A stretch of 64,000 bases of DNA from Bacteroidetes bacterium 47-18 (GCA_001897155.1 MKSF01000013.1:124001-188000), one strand, 5' to 3'. Shown: positions 9,175 to 18,361, numbered from the stretch's first letter. Notes: generated by a model from the sequence alone, not told the origin. Numbers and translations are program-made.

Positions 9175-9490
9175 GAAATTAGTTGCGTCTTTAAATCCTT
9201 TAATTGAAACCCGTGATGTGGTGGCGATTAAAAATATTACAGGCAACCTGTACGAATCTATCGTGGTGATGGCTAAAAGAGCCAATAAGATCAATATCAC
9301 CCTGAAAGAGGAGCTGCACAGGAAGCTTGAAGATTTCGCAAGCAATAATGATACCCTGGAAGAGATCCACGAGAACAAGGAGCAGATCGAAATATCAAAA
9401 TTCTATGAAAGAATGGCCAACCCTGCGATCCAATCCATAGGAGAGCTGATGAATGGTAAAATATATTTCAAGGAAAAGGAAGAGGAATAA
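9161..9490 (+). CDS. rpoZ: DNA-directed RNA polymerase omega subunit, Bacteroidota type
   Basis: A 109-residue protein of the RPB6/omega family that helps assemble RNA polymerase. The conserved block GNLYESIVVMAKRANKI matches the omega helix that wraps the beta-prime tail. The C-terminus is acidic. It starts inside the end of bamD (14-nt overlap) and precedes coaBC. Confidence 0.9.
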   Translation: MSINRKLVASLNPLIETRDVVAIKNITGNLYESIVVMAKRANKINITLKEELHRKLEDFASNNDTLEEIHENKEQIEISKFYERMANPAIQSIGELMNGKIYFKEKEEE

Positions 9491-9550
9491 GCCCCTTCCT
9501 AATTTTCCTGCCGGGACCCGGATCTGTCAACTCAAAAAGGAATACACGTC

Positions 9551-10741
9551 ATGTTGCTTCAAGGTAAGAAAATCGTATTGGGCATAAGCGGGAGCATTGC
9601 TGCTTATAAAGCTCCAGAGCTGGTAAGACAGCTGGTAAAAAAAGGAGCGGAAGTACAGGTTATTCTTACGGAAGGCGGACAACAGTTTGTAACCCCGCTC
9701 GCGCTCGCTACCGTCTCCAGGCGGGAAGTGATGCTATCCATGACAGATAACTCGCAATGGCACAATCATGTGGCCCTGGGCTTATGGGCAGACCTTTTTA
9801 TAATAGCTCCCTGCAGCGCTAACCTGCTGGGAAAAATGGCCAACGGACTGTGTGATAACATGTTGTTGGCCACTTACCTTTCCGCCAGATGCGAGACAGC
9901 CATAGCCCCCGCGATGGACCTGGATATGTGGCAGCACCCTGCTGTACAGCATAATATCAGCAGGCTTAAGGCCAATGGCAATTATATCATCGATCCCGAA
10001 ACAGGCGAGCTGGCCAGCGGGCTGACCGGCCAGGGCCGGATGGCCGCCCCTGAAAATATCGTATCCTGGGCGGAACGTTATTTCTACCAGCAGCGGCCAC
10101 CGTTGCAGACCGCCCTGGTAACAGCCGGCCCCACCTATGAGCCTATCGACCCCGTAAGATTTATCGGTAATCATTCCACCGGCAAAATGGGCATTGCGCT
10201 TGCCGAAGCCTTAGCCGATGCCGGCTACAGCGTCAGGCTGGTATTAGGCCCTTCCTCCTGCTCCACCCGGCATCCCGGCATTGAAACGATACCCGTTACC
10301 GATGCCGCATCCATGTACGAGGCCTGCCACCGGTATTTTCCGCAGGCGGAGATAGCCATACTCGCCGCAGCCGTGGCGGACTTCACCCCGGTCAGCGTGG
10401 CGGAGCAGAAGATAAAAAAAGGCACGGACGAAACTATGCAACTGCACCTGGCACAGACCAGGGATATACTGGCGTCACTGGGAAAGATCAAGACCGGCAC
10501 ACAAAAACTCGTAGGTTTTGCGTTAGAGACAAATGATGCGCTGGACAATGCACGGGCCAAACTGGAAAGGAAGCAGGCGGATTATATCGTCCTGAACACC
10601 CTGCAGGACGCAGGTGCGGGCTTCGGACACGACACCAATAAGGTCACGATCCTCAGCAGGCAGGGTACGGTCACGGAATTGCCGCTCCAGTCCAAAAAAG
10701 ATATTGCCCGCGCTATTGTAAATCATATTTTAATATCTTAG
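9551..10741 (+). CDS. coaBC: Bifunctional phosphopantothenoylcysteine decarboxylase / phosphopantothenate-cysteine ligase
   Basis: Carries out two steps of coenzyme A synthesis: ligation of cysteine to 4'-phosphopantothenate (CoaB, C-terminal) and decarboxylation to 4'-phosphopantetheine (CoaC, N-terminal FMN domain). CoaC signs are SGSIAAYKAPELVRQL, the catalytic-His segment WHNHVALG, APCSANLLGKMANG, and PAMDLDMW, a variant of the PxMNxxMW motif with Asp for Asn. CoaB begins around residue 185 with TAGPTYEPIDPVRFI and HSTGKMG. 396 residues, the normal length. Confidence 0.95.
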   Translation: MLLQGKKIVLGISGSIAAYKAPELVRQLVKKGAEVQVILTEGGQQFVTPLALATVSRREVMLSMTDNSQWHNHVALGLWADLFIIAPCSANLLGKMANGLCDNMLLATYLSARCETAIAPAMDLDMWQHPAVQHNISRLKANGNYIIDPETGELASGLTGQGRMAAPENIVSWAERYFYQQRPPLQTALVTAGPTYEPIDPVRFIGNHSTGKMGIALAEALADAGYSVRLVLGPSSCSTRHPGIETIPVTDAASMYEACHRYFPQAEIAILAAAVADFTPVSVAEQKIKKGTDETMQLHLAQTRDILASLGKIKTGTQKLVGFALETNDALDNARAKLERKQADYIVLNTLQDAGAGFGHDTNKVTILSRQGTVTELPLQSKKDIARAIVNHILIS

Positions 10742-10745
10742 AACG

Positions 10746-11669
10746 ATGAGGAAAGGTTTGTATCTGCTGATAGCCGTGTTATTTTCGGGCAATATGCTCT
10801 TGGCGCAGGAGCTGAACTGTAAGGTGACGGTGACGCACAGGGAGATCCAGAATGTGGATGCCAAAGTGTTTAAAGCGCTGGAGAAAAGCCTGAATGACTT
10901 TATGAACAACCAGAAATGGACTTCTGACATCTTTCAGCCCAACGAAAAGATAGAATGCTCCTTTCTGCTGAACATCACCAAGAACCCCGAGCAGAACATG
11001 TATTCAGGCACCTTGACGATCAATGCTTCCAGGCCGGTATATGGTACGAGCTACAGCACTTCCCTCCTGAATTACGTGGAGCGGGACGAGGATTTCACCT
11101 TCAGGTTTGACGAAAGCCAGCCCCTCCTGTTCGATGACAACAGGGTATCGGGCAGCGATGCGCTCGGCTCCAACCTTACAGCAGTATTCGCTTTTTACGC
11201 CTATATGATCCTCGGCTATGATTACGATTCCTTTTCACCGCTGGGCGGCACCGCCCTGTTCAAGAAAGCGCAGAACGTAGCGTTCAATGCGCCCGAAGAC
11301 GGTAAAATAGCGGGGTGGAAATCCAGTGAGCGCAATAACGGCAACAGGTACTGGATGATAGAGCAACTGATGAACCCAAGGTATGAGCCTCTCAGGGAAG
11401 CCTGGTATAAATACCACCGCCAGGGACTGGACCTGATGACCTCCCAGCCCGAAGAGGCTGTCAATAATATCATGTCCGTCCTGGACCCCATTGACCGCCT
11501 GAGCAAGGAGACCCAGTACCCGGTGGTCGTAAAGCTGTTCTTTTTTTCCAAAAGCCTGGAGTACCAGAACTTCCTGCCGCAGGCGCCGGCGGAGAAGCGC
11601 AAGAATTATATTGAAATGCTGGCCCGTACCGACATTCCCAATGCAGGTAAATACCGCTCTATAAAGTAA
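10746..11669 (+). CDS. DUF4835 family protein (PorD-like, T9SS-associated)
   Basis: 307 residues with a signal peptide ending near LLAQE. The start ELNCKVTVTHREIQNVD and the later ASRPVYGTSYSTSLLNYVERD and FYAYMILGYDYDSFSPLGGT are the conserved landmarks of DUF4835. In related genomes this family is annotated as a type IX secretion accessory protein (PorD). It starts 5 nt after coaBC in the bamD operon. The role here is inferred from family naming, not from residues. Confidence 0.85.
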   Translation: MRKGLYLLIAVLFSGNMLLAQELNCKVTVTHREIQNVDAKVFKALEKSLNDFMNNQKWTSDIFQPNEKIECSFLLNITKNPEQNMYSGTLTINASRPVYGTSYSTSLLNYVERDEDFTFRFDESQPLLFDDNRVSGSDALGSNLTAVFAFYAYMILGYDYDSFSPLGGTALFKKAQNVAFNAPEDGKIAGWKSSERNNGNRYWMIEQLMNPRYEPLREAWYKYHRQGLDLMTSQPEEAVNNIMSVLDPIDRLSKETQYPVVVKLFFFSKSLEYQNFLPQAPAEKRKNYIEMLARTDIPNAGKYRSIK

Positions 11670-11678
11670 GCTTATACC

Positions 11679-12146
11679 ATGATCCAACGGCCGATACCCC
11701 GCTTTTCCAGTTTGTGGACCTGCATCTTATTGTTGTTCTGTACCGCCTGTAACGACAGTACGAAGGATATGCCGGTCCCGTCTGATAAGATGGTCCGTAT
11801 CATATCAGATATACACGTTGCAGAATACTACAGCCAGGGATTGGGTATGCCTTCCGCCTTTAAGAAGAACCCCGACAGCCTCTCACTGTATTACAACTCG
11901 ATATTACACCATCACCAGATCAGCTACGATTCATTCATGAACGCCTACAGGTGGCTGATGAAGCACCCGGTCATCATGGACAGCATCTATAACCAGGTGC
12001 TGTCCAATTTAGAGCAACTGAGAAAAGAATACCCGAACAATACAGGTAAACCCGGGGCCCGTAACCCTGAGGATGATCCTTCAAAGACGCGCGATACCGC
12101 CGCCGGCAATAATGCTACCAATATTCAAGAAGCAGGAGAAATATGA
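11679..12146 (+). CDS. DUF4296 domain lipoprotein
   Basis: A 155-residue lipoprotein with lipobox FCTAC (Cys near residue 24). The DUF4296 pattern is MVRIISDIHVAEYY, then YYNSILHHHQISYDSFMNAYRWLMKHP and MDSIYNQVLSNLEQL. Function unknown. It is common in Bacteroidota and here overlaps gldD by 4 nt (ATGA), suggesting translational coupling. The C-terminal ~35 residues are low-complexity. Confidence 0.82.
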   Translation: MIQRPIPRFSSLWTCILLLFCTACNDSTKDMPVPSDKMVRIISDIHVAEYYSQGLGMPSAFKKNPDSLSLYYNSILHHHQISYDSFMNAYRWLMKHPVIMDSIYNQVLSNLEQLRKEYPNNTGKPGARNPEDDPSKTRDTAAGNNATNIQEAGEI

Positions 12147-12739
12147 ACCGCAATATCTTTATAATCATTACCTTAATCTCAGCAGCCTGCTTATGGAGCT
12201 GCAGACCCTATACGCCCACACCCAGGAAAAAAGGCTATTTTAAGCTGGAAATGCCTACGGAACATACCTACCAGAAATTCAGCATGGCAGGCTTCCCGTT
12301 TGAGTTCGAATATCCTCATTACGCCAAGATCACCCAGGATACCAATCTCGTACTGCAGGAGAAAGCCCCCTACTGGATCAATGTGAGCTTCCTGGATTAT
12401 AATGCCACCATTTACCTGAGCTATAAGCCCATTACCGCGGCAGACCCGCTGGAGAAGCTCATTGATGATTCCTACAGGCTGTCATACGGGCACGATAAAC
12501 GCGCCGATTATATCGAATCGGAACAGATCCAGACCCCTCATAACCTGTATGGTGTCAAATACCAGATAGGCGGTAACGCGGCATCGGCCCACCAGTTCTA
12601 TCTTACGGATTCGGTCCGCCATTTCCTGAGAGGTTCCCTCTATTTTGAGACGGTGCCGAATGCAGATTCCCTGGCGCCCGCCATCAGGTTCCTGAACGAG
12701 GATATGCAGCACCTGGTCGAAACCCTGAAATTCAGGTAA
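12143..12739 (+). CDS. gldD: Gliding motility lipoprotein GldD
   Basis: 198 residues. The lipobox around LWSC is followed by YTPTPRKKGYFKLEMP, then PFEFEYPHYAKI, YWINVSFLDYNATIYLSYKPI, LIDDSYRLSYGHDKRADYI and FYLTDSVRHFLRGSLYFET, the successive conserved blocks of GldD. GldD is needed for gliding in flavobacteria and is associated with the T9SS envelope machinery. It is the last gene of the run starting at bamD and is followed by a strong terminator. Confidence 0.92.
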   Translation: MNRNIFIIITLISAACLWSCRPYTPTPRKKGYFKLEMPTEHTYQKFSMAGFPFEFEYPHYAKITQDTNLVLQEKAPYWINVSFLDYNATIYLSYKPITAADPLEKLIDDSYRLSYGHDKRADYIESEQIQTPHNLYGVKYQIGGNAASAHQFYLTDSVRHFLRGSLYFETVPNADSLAPAIRFLNEDMQHLVETLKFR

Positions 12740-12768
12740 GACACTGGCATACATACCAAAGCATATAT

Positions 12769-12810
12769 AAAAAAGCAGCCCTGTAATTATAATTACAGGG
12801 CTGCTTTTTT
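12769..12810. terminator. Terminator after gldD
   Basis: A perfect palindrome: A6 plus gcagccctgtaatta, mirrored by taattacagggctgc plus T6. It serves the gldD operon and, read the other way, can stop transcription leaving the tRNA-Arg gene. Confidence 0.9.
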
Positions 12811-12812
12811 AG

Positions 12813-12884
12813 TCTCCCCAACAGGAATCGAACCTATATCAAAAGTTTAGGAAACTTACGTTTTATCCATTAAACTATGGGGAG
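12813..12884 (-). tRNA. tRNA-Arg (anticodon CCT)
   Basis: Read on the minus strand: acceptor CTCCCCA/TGGGGAG, D-arm GTTTAATGGATAAAAC, anticodon loop TTCCTAA (anticodon CCT), T-loop TTCGATT, discriminator A. CCA is not encoded. A TACCTTTG -7 element lies 37-44 bp upstream (12921-12928). Confidence 0.92.
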
Positions 12885-12920
12885 CAGTATCATTATTATC
12901 TGCTGCTGTTTAAGAGCGGT

Positions 12921-12928
12921 CAAAGGTA
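12921..12928 (-). promoter_or_regulatory. -7 element of tRNA-Arg
   Basis: The minus strand reads TACCTTTG, an exact TAnnTTTG. A -33 TTG is not evident. Between here and 13170 I see no gene. Confidence 0.45.
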
Positions 12929-13172
12929 GCATTTATTTTTTAAATTTCATAGAAAAACAGGAAAAATGTCTTCGGGGAAATGCTGCCAGATATCCCGGTA
13001 AGCATTCTGCAGAAAGTGACACCGTACTGCGACTTACACGGAAGTATTGCTTACAGCAATATCCTGTTCACCTCCCGAGCCTGTTACCCCCTGCAGACCG
13101 GTAATACCAGGAGATAAGGTCCCTTTTGTAAACCCGCAGCGTAACCCCAAAAAGCAACCGGCCGTAAATCTG

Positions 13173-13206
13173 TTGCAATTAATAAAAAGTTATTTATATA
13201 CATTTG
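13173..13206 (+). promoter_or_regulatory. Promoter of the AMP nucleosidase gene
   Basis: TTG at 13173-13175, 23-nt spacer, TACATTTG at 13199-13206. This matches the Bacteroidota primary sigma consensus at the long end of the accepted spacing. The ATG is 64 nt downstream. Confidence 0.6.
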
Positions 13207-13269
13207 AATATAAAAACCATGAGAAATAGATAAATTGAAAACAGTTTATGTTGTAATACCACACATGCT

Positions 13270-14040
13270 ATGAGGACAAAACCAGATATAGTAAAAGACT
13301 GGCTGCCGCGGTACACCGGGCAGCAATTGAAAGATTTCGGTTCCTATATCCTGCTGTGCAATTTCTCCAATTATGTGGAACTGTTTGCGGAATGGCACAG
13401 CGTGGAAGTTGTCGGCGTCGGGAAAGCAATGCAGTGCGCCACTGCAGACGATATTACCATTATCAACTTCGGTATGGGCAGCCCGGGCGCCGCCACCGTT
13501 ATGGACCTGCTGAGCGCCATTAAGCCCAAAGCGGTGCTCTTCCTGGGCAAATGCGGCGGCCTTAAGAAAAAGAATACCGTGGGAGACCTCATCCTGCCCA
13601 TAGCGGCCATCAGGGGAGAAGGTACCAGCAATGACTATTTCCCGCCCGAAGTGCCCGCGCTGCCTGCCTTTGCCCTGCAGAAGGCCATCTCCACCACCAT
13701 CAGGAATTATGAAAAGGATTACTGGACCGGGACCTGCTATACCACCAACAGAAGGGTATGGGAGCACGATGAAGAATTCAAGAACTACCTGAAAAGGATC
13801 AGGGCGATGGCCATAGATATGGAAACCGCCACGATCTTCTCCACGGGATTTTACAACGAGATCTCGACAGGCGCCCTCCTGCTGGTCAGCGACAGCCCTA
13901 TGACCCCCGAAGGCGTGAAGACCTCCAAAAGCGATGCCCTCGTCACTTCCACGTATGTGGAAACCCACCTGGGGATCGGCATAGACGCGCTTAAGGAGCT
14001 GAAAAATAAAGGGCTTACAGTAAAACATCTCCAATTTTAA
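13270..14040 (+). CDS. amn: AMP nucleosidase (short form)
   Basis: Hydrolyses AMP to adenine and ribose 5-phosphate, part of purine salvage and adenylate control. 256 residues, the short form lacking the N-terminal regulatory domain of the E. coli enzyme. Nucleoside-phosphorylase-fold landmarks are INFGMGSPGAATVMDLL, FLGKCGGLK, AMAIDMETATIF (the nucleoside-binding Met-Glu) and LLLVSDSPMTPEG. An adenine deaminase gene occurs at 60917, so adenine released here could be converted to hypoxanthine. Confidence 0.92.
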   Translation: MRTKPDIVKDWLPRYTGQQLKDFGSYILLCNFSNYVELFAEWHSVEVVGVGKAMQCATADDITIINFGMGSPGAATVMDLLSAIKPKAVLFLGKCGGLKKKNTVGDLILPIAAIRGEGTSNDYFPPEVPALPAFALQKAISTTIRNYEKDYWTGTCYTTNRRVWEHDEEFKNYLKRIRAMAIDMETATIFSTGFYNEISTGALLLVSDSPMTPEGVKTSKSDALVTSTYVETHLGIGIDALKELKNKGLTVKHLQF

Positions 14041-14078
14041 TCATTTCAACAGCCGGTTGTCCACCCGCATTCAAAAAG

Positions 14079-15512
14079 ATGAAAAAAATCCACAACTACC
14101 TGCTTTTATGCCTGCTCTTACTGACAGCCTTCCAGGCCAACGCCCAGAAGAAGGGCTACAACATTAAAGTGACCTTCAGCCAGCCTCTCAACGGCAATTA
14201 CGTGTACCTGGCACACTATTACGCAAAGGGACTGCCCACCATCTATAAGGTCGATTCGGCCAGGGTGGACAACAAGAAGCAGCAGGTGATCTTCCAGCGG
14301 AAGGACAGCCTGCTGGGCGGCGTTTACCTCGTCCTGCTCAATAACAACAGCCAGTATTTCGAGATACTGCTCGATAACGGTGATGCCTTTGAAGTGCAGG
14401 CAGACACAGCCAGGCTTCCTTTAGGGCTTACCTTTAAGAATTCGACGGCCAATGAAAGGTATATGGAGATGAACAATAATTTTATCGCCGCACGCACCCG
14501 GGTCAACGAGCTGAAAAAGGAGCATCCGTCTGAAGACATCTCCGCCAGGGCCAGGGATATCTATAAGCAGGCCTACCAGAAAAACCTGGAGATAGCCCAC
14601 GCGATGGGAAAGCATACGCTGCTGTCCAAGATCATTTACGCCTTCACGCCGCCCAATGACCCCGACCCTTCCGGATATACCCGTAACGGCGAGGTGGACT
14701 CCATGGACCTCACCTACCTGCTGAAAGAAGCCTACTGGGATAATTACGACCTGTCGGACGACCGGCTGATACATACCCCTTTCTACGAGAACAAGCTGAA
14801 ATATTATTTTGACAATTACGTGTACAACTATCTTCCCGATTCCGTCATCTATGAAGCCGAAAAGCTGCTGTACCTGACCAGGAACACCACGGAAAATTTC
14901 AAATTCACCCTGCAATGGCTGACCAATTATACCCACAGCAGCAAGATCATGGGTATGGATATCGCCTTTGTGCACCTGGCTGAAAATTATCATATGCAGG
15001 GTAAGGCCTACTGGCTGGACAGCGTACAACTGAAGAAGGTTACTGACAGGGCCATCACCCTTGCGCCGAATGTCATAGGCAGGAAGGGCGAGAATTTCAC
15101 CTTATATGACCTGTACGATCTCAGGAAAAGATCCCTGTACGACGTGGATGCCAGGTACACCCTGCTGGTCTTCTGGAGCATAGACTGCGGCCATTGCCTG
15201 AAGGAGGTGCCCCAGCTGAAAGCCCTGTATGACAGCACGCTCAAGGCCAAAGGCGTAAAGGTCTTCTCGGTGCCTACCGGGGAAGAGCAGAAAAAGATAC
15301 AGGAAAAGGTAGCCGAATTCGGTATCGGGGAATGGACCCACGTCATAGACCTGGGTAACGGCAATTCAGATTATATCAAGCATTACGATGCTTACACCAA
15401 GCCTAAAATATACCTGCTGGATAAGGATAAGATCATCAGGGGGAAGAACCTCGGCCACGAAAATATCTCCCAGGTCATAGAGGCCCTGGAACGCAGGGAG
15501 CATAAGCATTAA
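14079..15512 (+). CDS. Exported thioredoxin-fold protein with DUF4369-like N-terminus
   Basis: 477 residues. The signal peptide ends at FQANAQ. A beta-rich DUF4369-like region (residues 25-130: YNIKVTFSQPLNGNYVYLAHYY) is followed by a helical middle section and a C-terminal TlpA/AhpC-type thioredoxin domain with LLVFWSIDCGHCLKEVPQL (Cys370-Gly-His-Cys373) and a cis-Pro region YDAYTKPKIYLLDKD. It is likely periplasmic, either a disulfide reductase or redox partner. It converges on the FMN reductase gene with a 4-nt overlap of the ends. Confidence 0.85.
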   Translation: MKKIHNYLLLCLLLLTAFQANAQKKGYNIKVTFSQPLNGNYVYLAHYYAKGLPTIYKVDSARVDNKKQQVIFQRKDSLLGGVYLVLLNNNSQYFEILLDNGDAFEVQADTARLPLGLTFKNSTANERYMEMNNNFIAARTRVNELKKEHPSEDISARARDIYKQAYQKNLEIAHAMGKHTLLSKIIYAFTPPNDPDPSGYTRNGEVDSMDLTYLLKEAYWDNYDLSDDRLIHTPFYENKLKYYFDNYVYNYLPDSVIYEAEKLLYLTRNTTENFKFTLQWLTNYTHSSKIMGMDIAFVHLAENYHMQGKAYWLDSVQLKKVTDRAITLAPNVIGRKGENFTLYDLYDLRKRSLYDVDARYTLLVFWSIDCGHCLKEVPQLKALYDSTLKAKGVKVFSVPTGEEQKKIQEKVAEFGIGEWTHVIDLGNGNSDYIKHYDAYTKPKIYLLDKDKIIRGKNLGHENISQVIEALERREHKH

Positions 15513-16009
15513 AAATCCAGGAAGCCCTCTACCTGGTCCGCTATCACCACGGGGGTCACCGTATTGAGCCAGTTGCCCTGCTCATCCGTTTCCTGGTTGA
15601 TCCTGGAAATGGGCAGTTTATTAAAATATACATTCACCTTAAGGTAATTCAATACATTCGTCAGGTGGTCCAGTCCCCTAAGGTTACCGGCCCTGCCATC
15701 GGCAATACCCGTGAGCAGGGCCTTTTTATAATGCCAGGCGCTTTTAATATCGGTGATGTCGAACAGCAGCTTCAGGACGCCCGGGAAGCTGCCGTTATAC
15801 TCGGGGATAATGAATATGAACTTATCAGCCGGCTTCAGGAAAACATCTTCCAGCTCCCTGACGGTATCATTACGTATTACGGCATCCAACATTTCAAGGC
15901 TCAGGAGCTGATGCGCTATACCTTTTTCATTCAATATTCCCTGGTAATGTGCCGCGATCTGTCTTGTTTTGCTTCCCGGTCTGTTCGTGCCTGAAATAAT
16001 TGTAATCAT
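15509..16009 (-). CDS. NAD(P)H-dependent FMN reductase family protein
   Basis: A flavodoxin-like oxidoreductase of the FMN_red family, about 166 residues. The phosphate-binding loop is SGTNRPGSKTRQIA, and the later flavin contact PEYNGSFPGVLKLLFD fits the family's PEYNxSxPGxLKN block. I start at MITIISG; an upstream in-frame Met at 16027 would add six residues not typical of the fold. The electron acceptor is unknown. Confidence 0.85.
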   Translation of the reverse strand: MITIISGTNRPGSKTRQIAAHYQGILNEKGIAHQLLSLEMLDAVIRNDTVRELEDVFLKPADKFIFIIPEYNGSFPGVLKLLFDITDIKSAWHYKKALLTGIADGRAGNLRGLDHLTNVLNYLKVNVYFNKLPISRINQETDEQGNWLNTVTPVVIADQVEGFLDF

Positions 16010-16119
16010 AATAAAAGTATTGGGCATTCAAAATTAGTTATTTTGCACCTCATAAAAGCCTTCGTTTATTCAAAAAATGCTTACTTTTAAAAACAGTTGA
16101 TCCCGGCATATCCACATAT

Positions 16120-17451
16120 ATGAGAAGAACAGTACGCTACATCGCGTTGATCGCTGCTTTTTTGGCTATCAGCGGATGCATTACCGGCTCTTATAAAAAA
16201 AAGTATCATCCTGACGATATTCCTTCCGTAACGAAGCAGTACCTGCAGGGGATGTTCAGGAATGTGCTCCATCCCGAAGTTGAAAAGCAATGCAAAAGCG
16301 CCTACCAGATCAACCAGATGCAGCTTATATGGCTGAACTCCCGGGAACCGGGCCAGCTTTTCACCCAATACCTGCAGCAGCTTTATACACTCCAGGACGA
16401 AGGGATCGATCTGGGCAAGCTCAATATCAACCTGATCGGCAGGATACACAACCAGCTGACCAGGTGGTACGATAACCAGGTCAGCATTCCCCTGGACAGC
16501 ATCGTGATATGGGACATGGAGCTGACCAAAAGCTATATCACCGCAGCCTACCTGCTCACATTCGGCGACAAAAAAGAAGTTTTCAGGAATGACATCCTGA
16601 ACCAGCAGGAGAACTTCCGGGCAGCAGACAACCTTATCTTTTCCGTACACCAGTCCGACGCCTTCCCTGCCCTGGATATCTACAGGCCCCAGCACTTCCT
16701 TTACGTGCAGATGGTATTTGCCCTCAAAAACTGGATGGTATTGAGCGGCGATAAGGAATATATGAGCCTTAAAAACAAGATCCGCCATGACTCCTGCAGC
16801 ACTGCAGAGATCTGGACCGTTATCAAAAAGGAAATGGGCAGCCTCCAGAGCGAAGATACCGTTAACCTGGTCCTGAAATACCAGGCCAAGCATTCCTTAC
16901 CGCAAACCGGCATGCTGGATGCGGCCACCCTGCTATCCCTGAAAACCTCGCCGGAAGATTACCGGAGAAAGCTGAAGATCAATATGGAAAGGCTGCGGCT
17001 GTTCTCCAATACTTTTCCTGAAGAGTATTTCTGGTATGATATTGTCAGCAAAAAGTTCCACTTTGTGCAGTCCGGCAAGATCATCTATGAGAGTAATGTC
17101 AACAGCTCCAGTCCGCTTGTGTACGATGCCCCCCTGTTCTTCCGTGATGACAGCAGCGCTGCCCGTTCCCCGGCGGCAACGGCCTTAAAAGCCGTGCTCC
17201 GGTCCGACGGAACGATCAATGTGGAGGGTATCTATAAAGACACATCCTTCAGGGAAGTATTCACGCTGGAGAATACCCAATACCTGGTGGGATCTATAAG
17301 GGACCCGCTTTATGCCGGCCAGCATCCTGCTGATCCGCCTGCGTTCAGTTTTTATAAGGTCTACCTGACCATAGGACAGGATGCGGAGAATAATGTGCTG
17401 AAATACCTGGATGATGTGCTGCAATGGGATAACACCGGATATTCTTTTTAA
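16120..17451 (+). CDS. Lipoprotein with L,D-transpeptidase-like scaffold but no catalytic domain
   Basis: 443 residues with a lipobox (AISGC, Cys20). Residues about 90-230 resemble the helical scaffold of YcbB/LdtD-type L,D-transpeptidases. Residues 241-275 look like a peptidoglycan-binding domain (VLKYQAKHSLPQTGMLDAATL). RRKLKINMERLRLFSNTFPEEYFWYDI resembles the start of the transpeptidase domain. The remaining ~110 residues then have no HxxxxxxSxGC-type motif and no candidate catalytic Cys. There is no frameshift, so this is an intact non-enzymatic relative, perhaps a cell-wall-binding envelope protein. The tRNA-Leu gene lies 70 bp downstream. Confidence 0.65.
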   Translation: MRRTVRYIALIAAFLAISGCITGSYKKKYHPDDIPSVTKQYLQGMFRNVLHPEVEKQCKSAYQINQMQLIWLNSREPGQLFTQYLQQLYTLQDEGIDLGKLNINLIGRIHNQLTRWYDNQVSIPLDSIVIWDMELTKSYITAAYLLTFGDKKEVFRNDILNQQENFRAADNLIFSVHQSDAFPALDIYRPQHFLYVQMVFALKNWMVLSGDKEYMSLKNKIRHDSCSTAEIWTVIKKEMGSLQSEDTVNLVLKYQAKHSLPQTGMLDAATLLSLKTSPEDYRRKLKINMERLRLFSNTFPEEYFWYDIVSKKFHFVQSGKIIYESNVNSSSPLVYDAPLFFRDDSSAARSPAATALKAVLRSDGTINVEGIYKDTSFREVFTLENTQYLVGSIRDPLYAGQHPADPPAFSFYKVYLTIGQDAENNVLKYLDDVLQWDNTGYSF

Positions 17452-17466
17452 AATTCAGTATAAAAT

Positions 17467-17497
17467 TTGTTATAATCATTAAAATACCTGAAATTTG
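17467..17497 (+). promoter_or_regulatory. Promoter of tRNA-Leu
   Basis: TTG at 17467-17469, 20-nt spacer, GAAATTTG at 17490-17497 (one mismatch to TAnnTTTG). The tRNA begins 25 nt downstream. Confidence 0.5.
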
Positions 17498-17521
17498 CAC
17501 CACTCCTGAAAAACGGGATGC

Positions 17522-17605
17522 GCGGAGGTGGCGAAACTGGTAGACGCGCAACGTTGAGGTCGTTGTGTCCGAAAGGACATGGGAGTTCGAATCTCCTCTT
17601 CCGCA
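17522..17605 (+). tRNA. tRNA-Leu (anticodon GAG)
   Basis: 84 nt. Acceptor GCGGAGG/CTTCCGC, D-arm GGCGAAACTGGTAGACGC, anticodon loop TTGAGGT (GAG), long variable arm TGTCCGAAAGGACA typical of class II tRNA, T-loop TTCGAAT, discriminator A. Confidence 0.96.
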
Positions 17606-17612
17606 CCTGAGT

Positions 17613-17650
17613 GGACAAAATGGATGCATTTCCGTTTTGTCCATTTTTAT
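17613..17650 (+). terminator. Terminator of tRNA-Leu
   Basis: tggacaaaatgg pairs with ccgttttgtcca (one G-T pair) and is followed by tttttatttttc. The same design follows tRNA-Met at 28769. Confidence 0.8.
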
Positions 17651-17689
17651 TTTTCAGATTAACTGAGATTAGTTTGAACACCTCATTTA

Positions 17690-18333
17690 TCAGTAGATGT
17701 TGTACTTTAAGGATTTCTCGTTTTTTTCCAGTTTGGGCAAGAGCGAATCAAGTATCTTTAAACTATGGTCAATCTTAATACGATCCATGTATTGGAATTT
17801 TCAGGTACAGATCTTTCTTCAGAATTTTTTTCACCATTTTTGTAAGTAACTAAAACAGGCTTTATTCGCCAAAGGGCGTACCACAGCATGGTCTGAGAGG
17901 ATTGGAGGAAATTAAAGTCGAATAAAAGTTTTATAGATAGTTTCATTTTTTACATTTATGAACTCTAAATTCAAAGTATCGTACGAACTGTTGAAATAAT
18001 ATTTTTCGATTTGCTCGTCTGTTCGAAGCTTTATCCTATCATCAATTGTAAGTATATGAATTGCCCCCCCCTTTTGAATACCAATAACGTGAGTTATCCA
18101 CATTTAATGTATCGGATTTTTCACTTGCAGAAATGATCAGCTCGCCTGTAGATTTGTAAGCAAAATGGTATCGTGTGACTATCAAAAGTTATTAATTTGT
18201 ACTTCCCGATAATAAATGAATCCCTTTCTTCCGACAGATAAAATTCTTTTAATAGTTCGCTCTTTTTTCTTGGACTACAGCTTAATGCAATCAAAAGCAT
18301 TGAAAGTAATATGAATACCTTTTTAATTTTTAT
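17690..18333 (-). pseudogene. Decayed lipoprotein gene
   Basis: On the minus strand from 18333, the frame reads KIKKVFILLS followed by a lipobox MLLIALSC, but the codon where Met is expected is ATA. The frame breaks near 18150. The following frame, continuing the same protein-like text (YKSTGELIISASEKSDTL), breaks again at a G8 tract (18064-18071 as C8 on +). A third frame continues to about 17935 (DRIKLRTDEQIEKYY), and fragments run on to a stop at 17690. No family recognised. Several lesions make this a pseudogene rather than one sequencing error, though the G8 tract could also be a phase-variable site. Confidence 0.55.
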
Positions 18334-18361
18334 ATCTTTAAATATATAATAGTTCCTGCTT

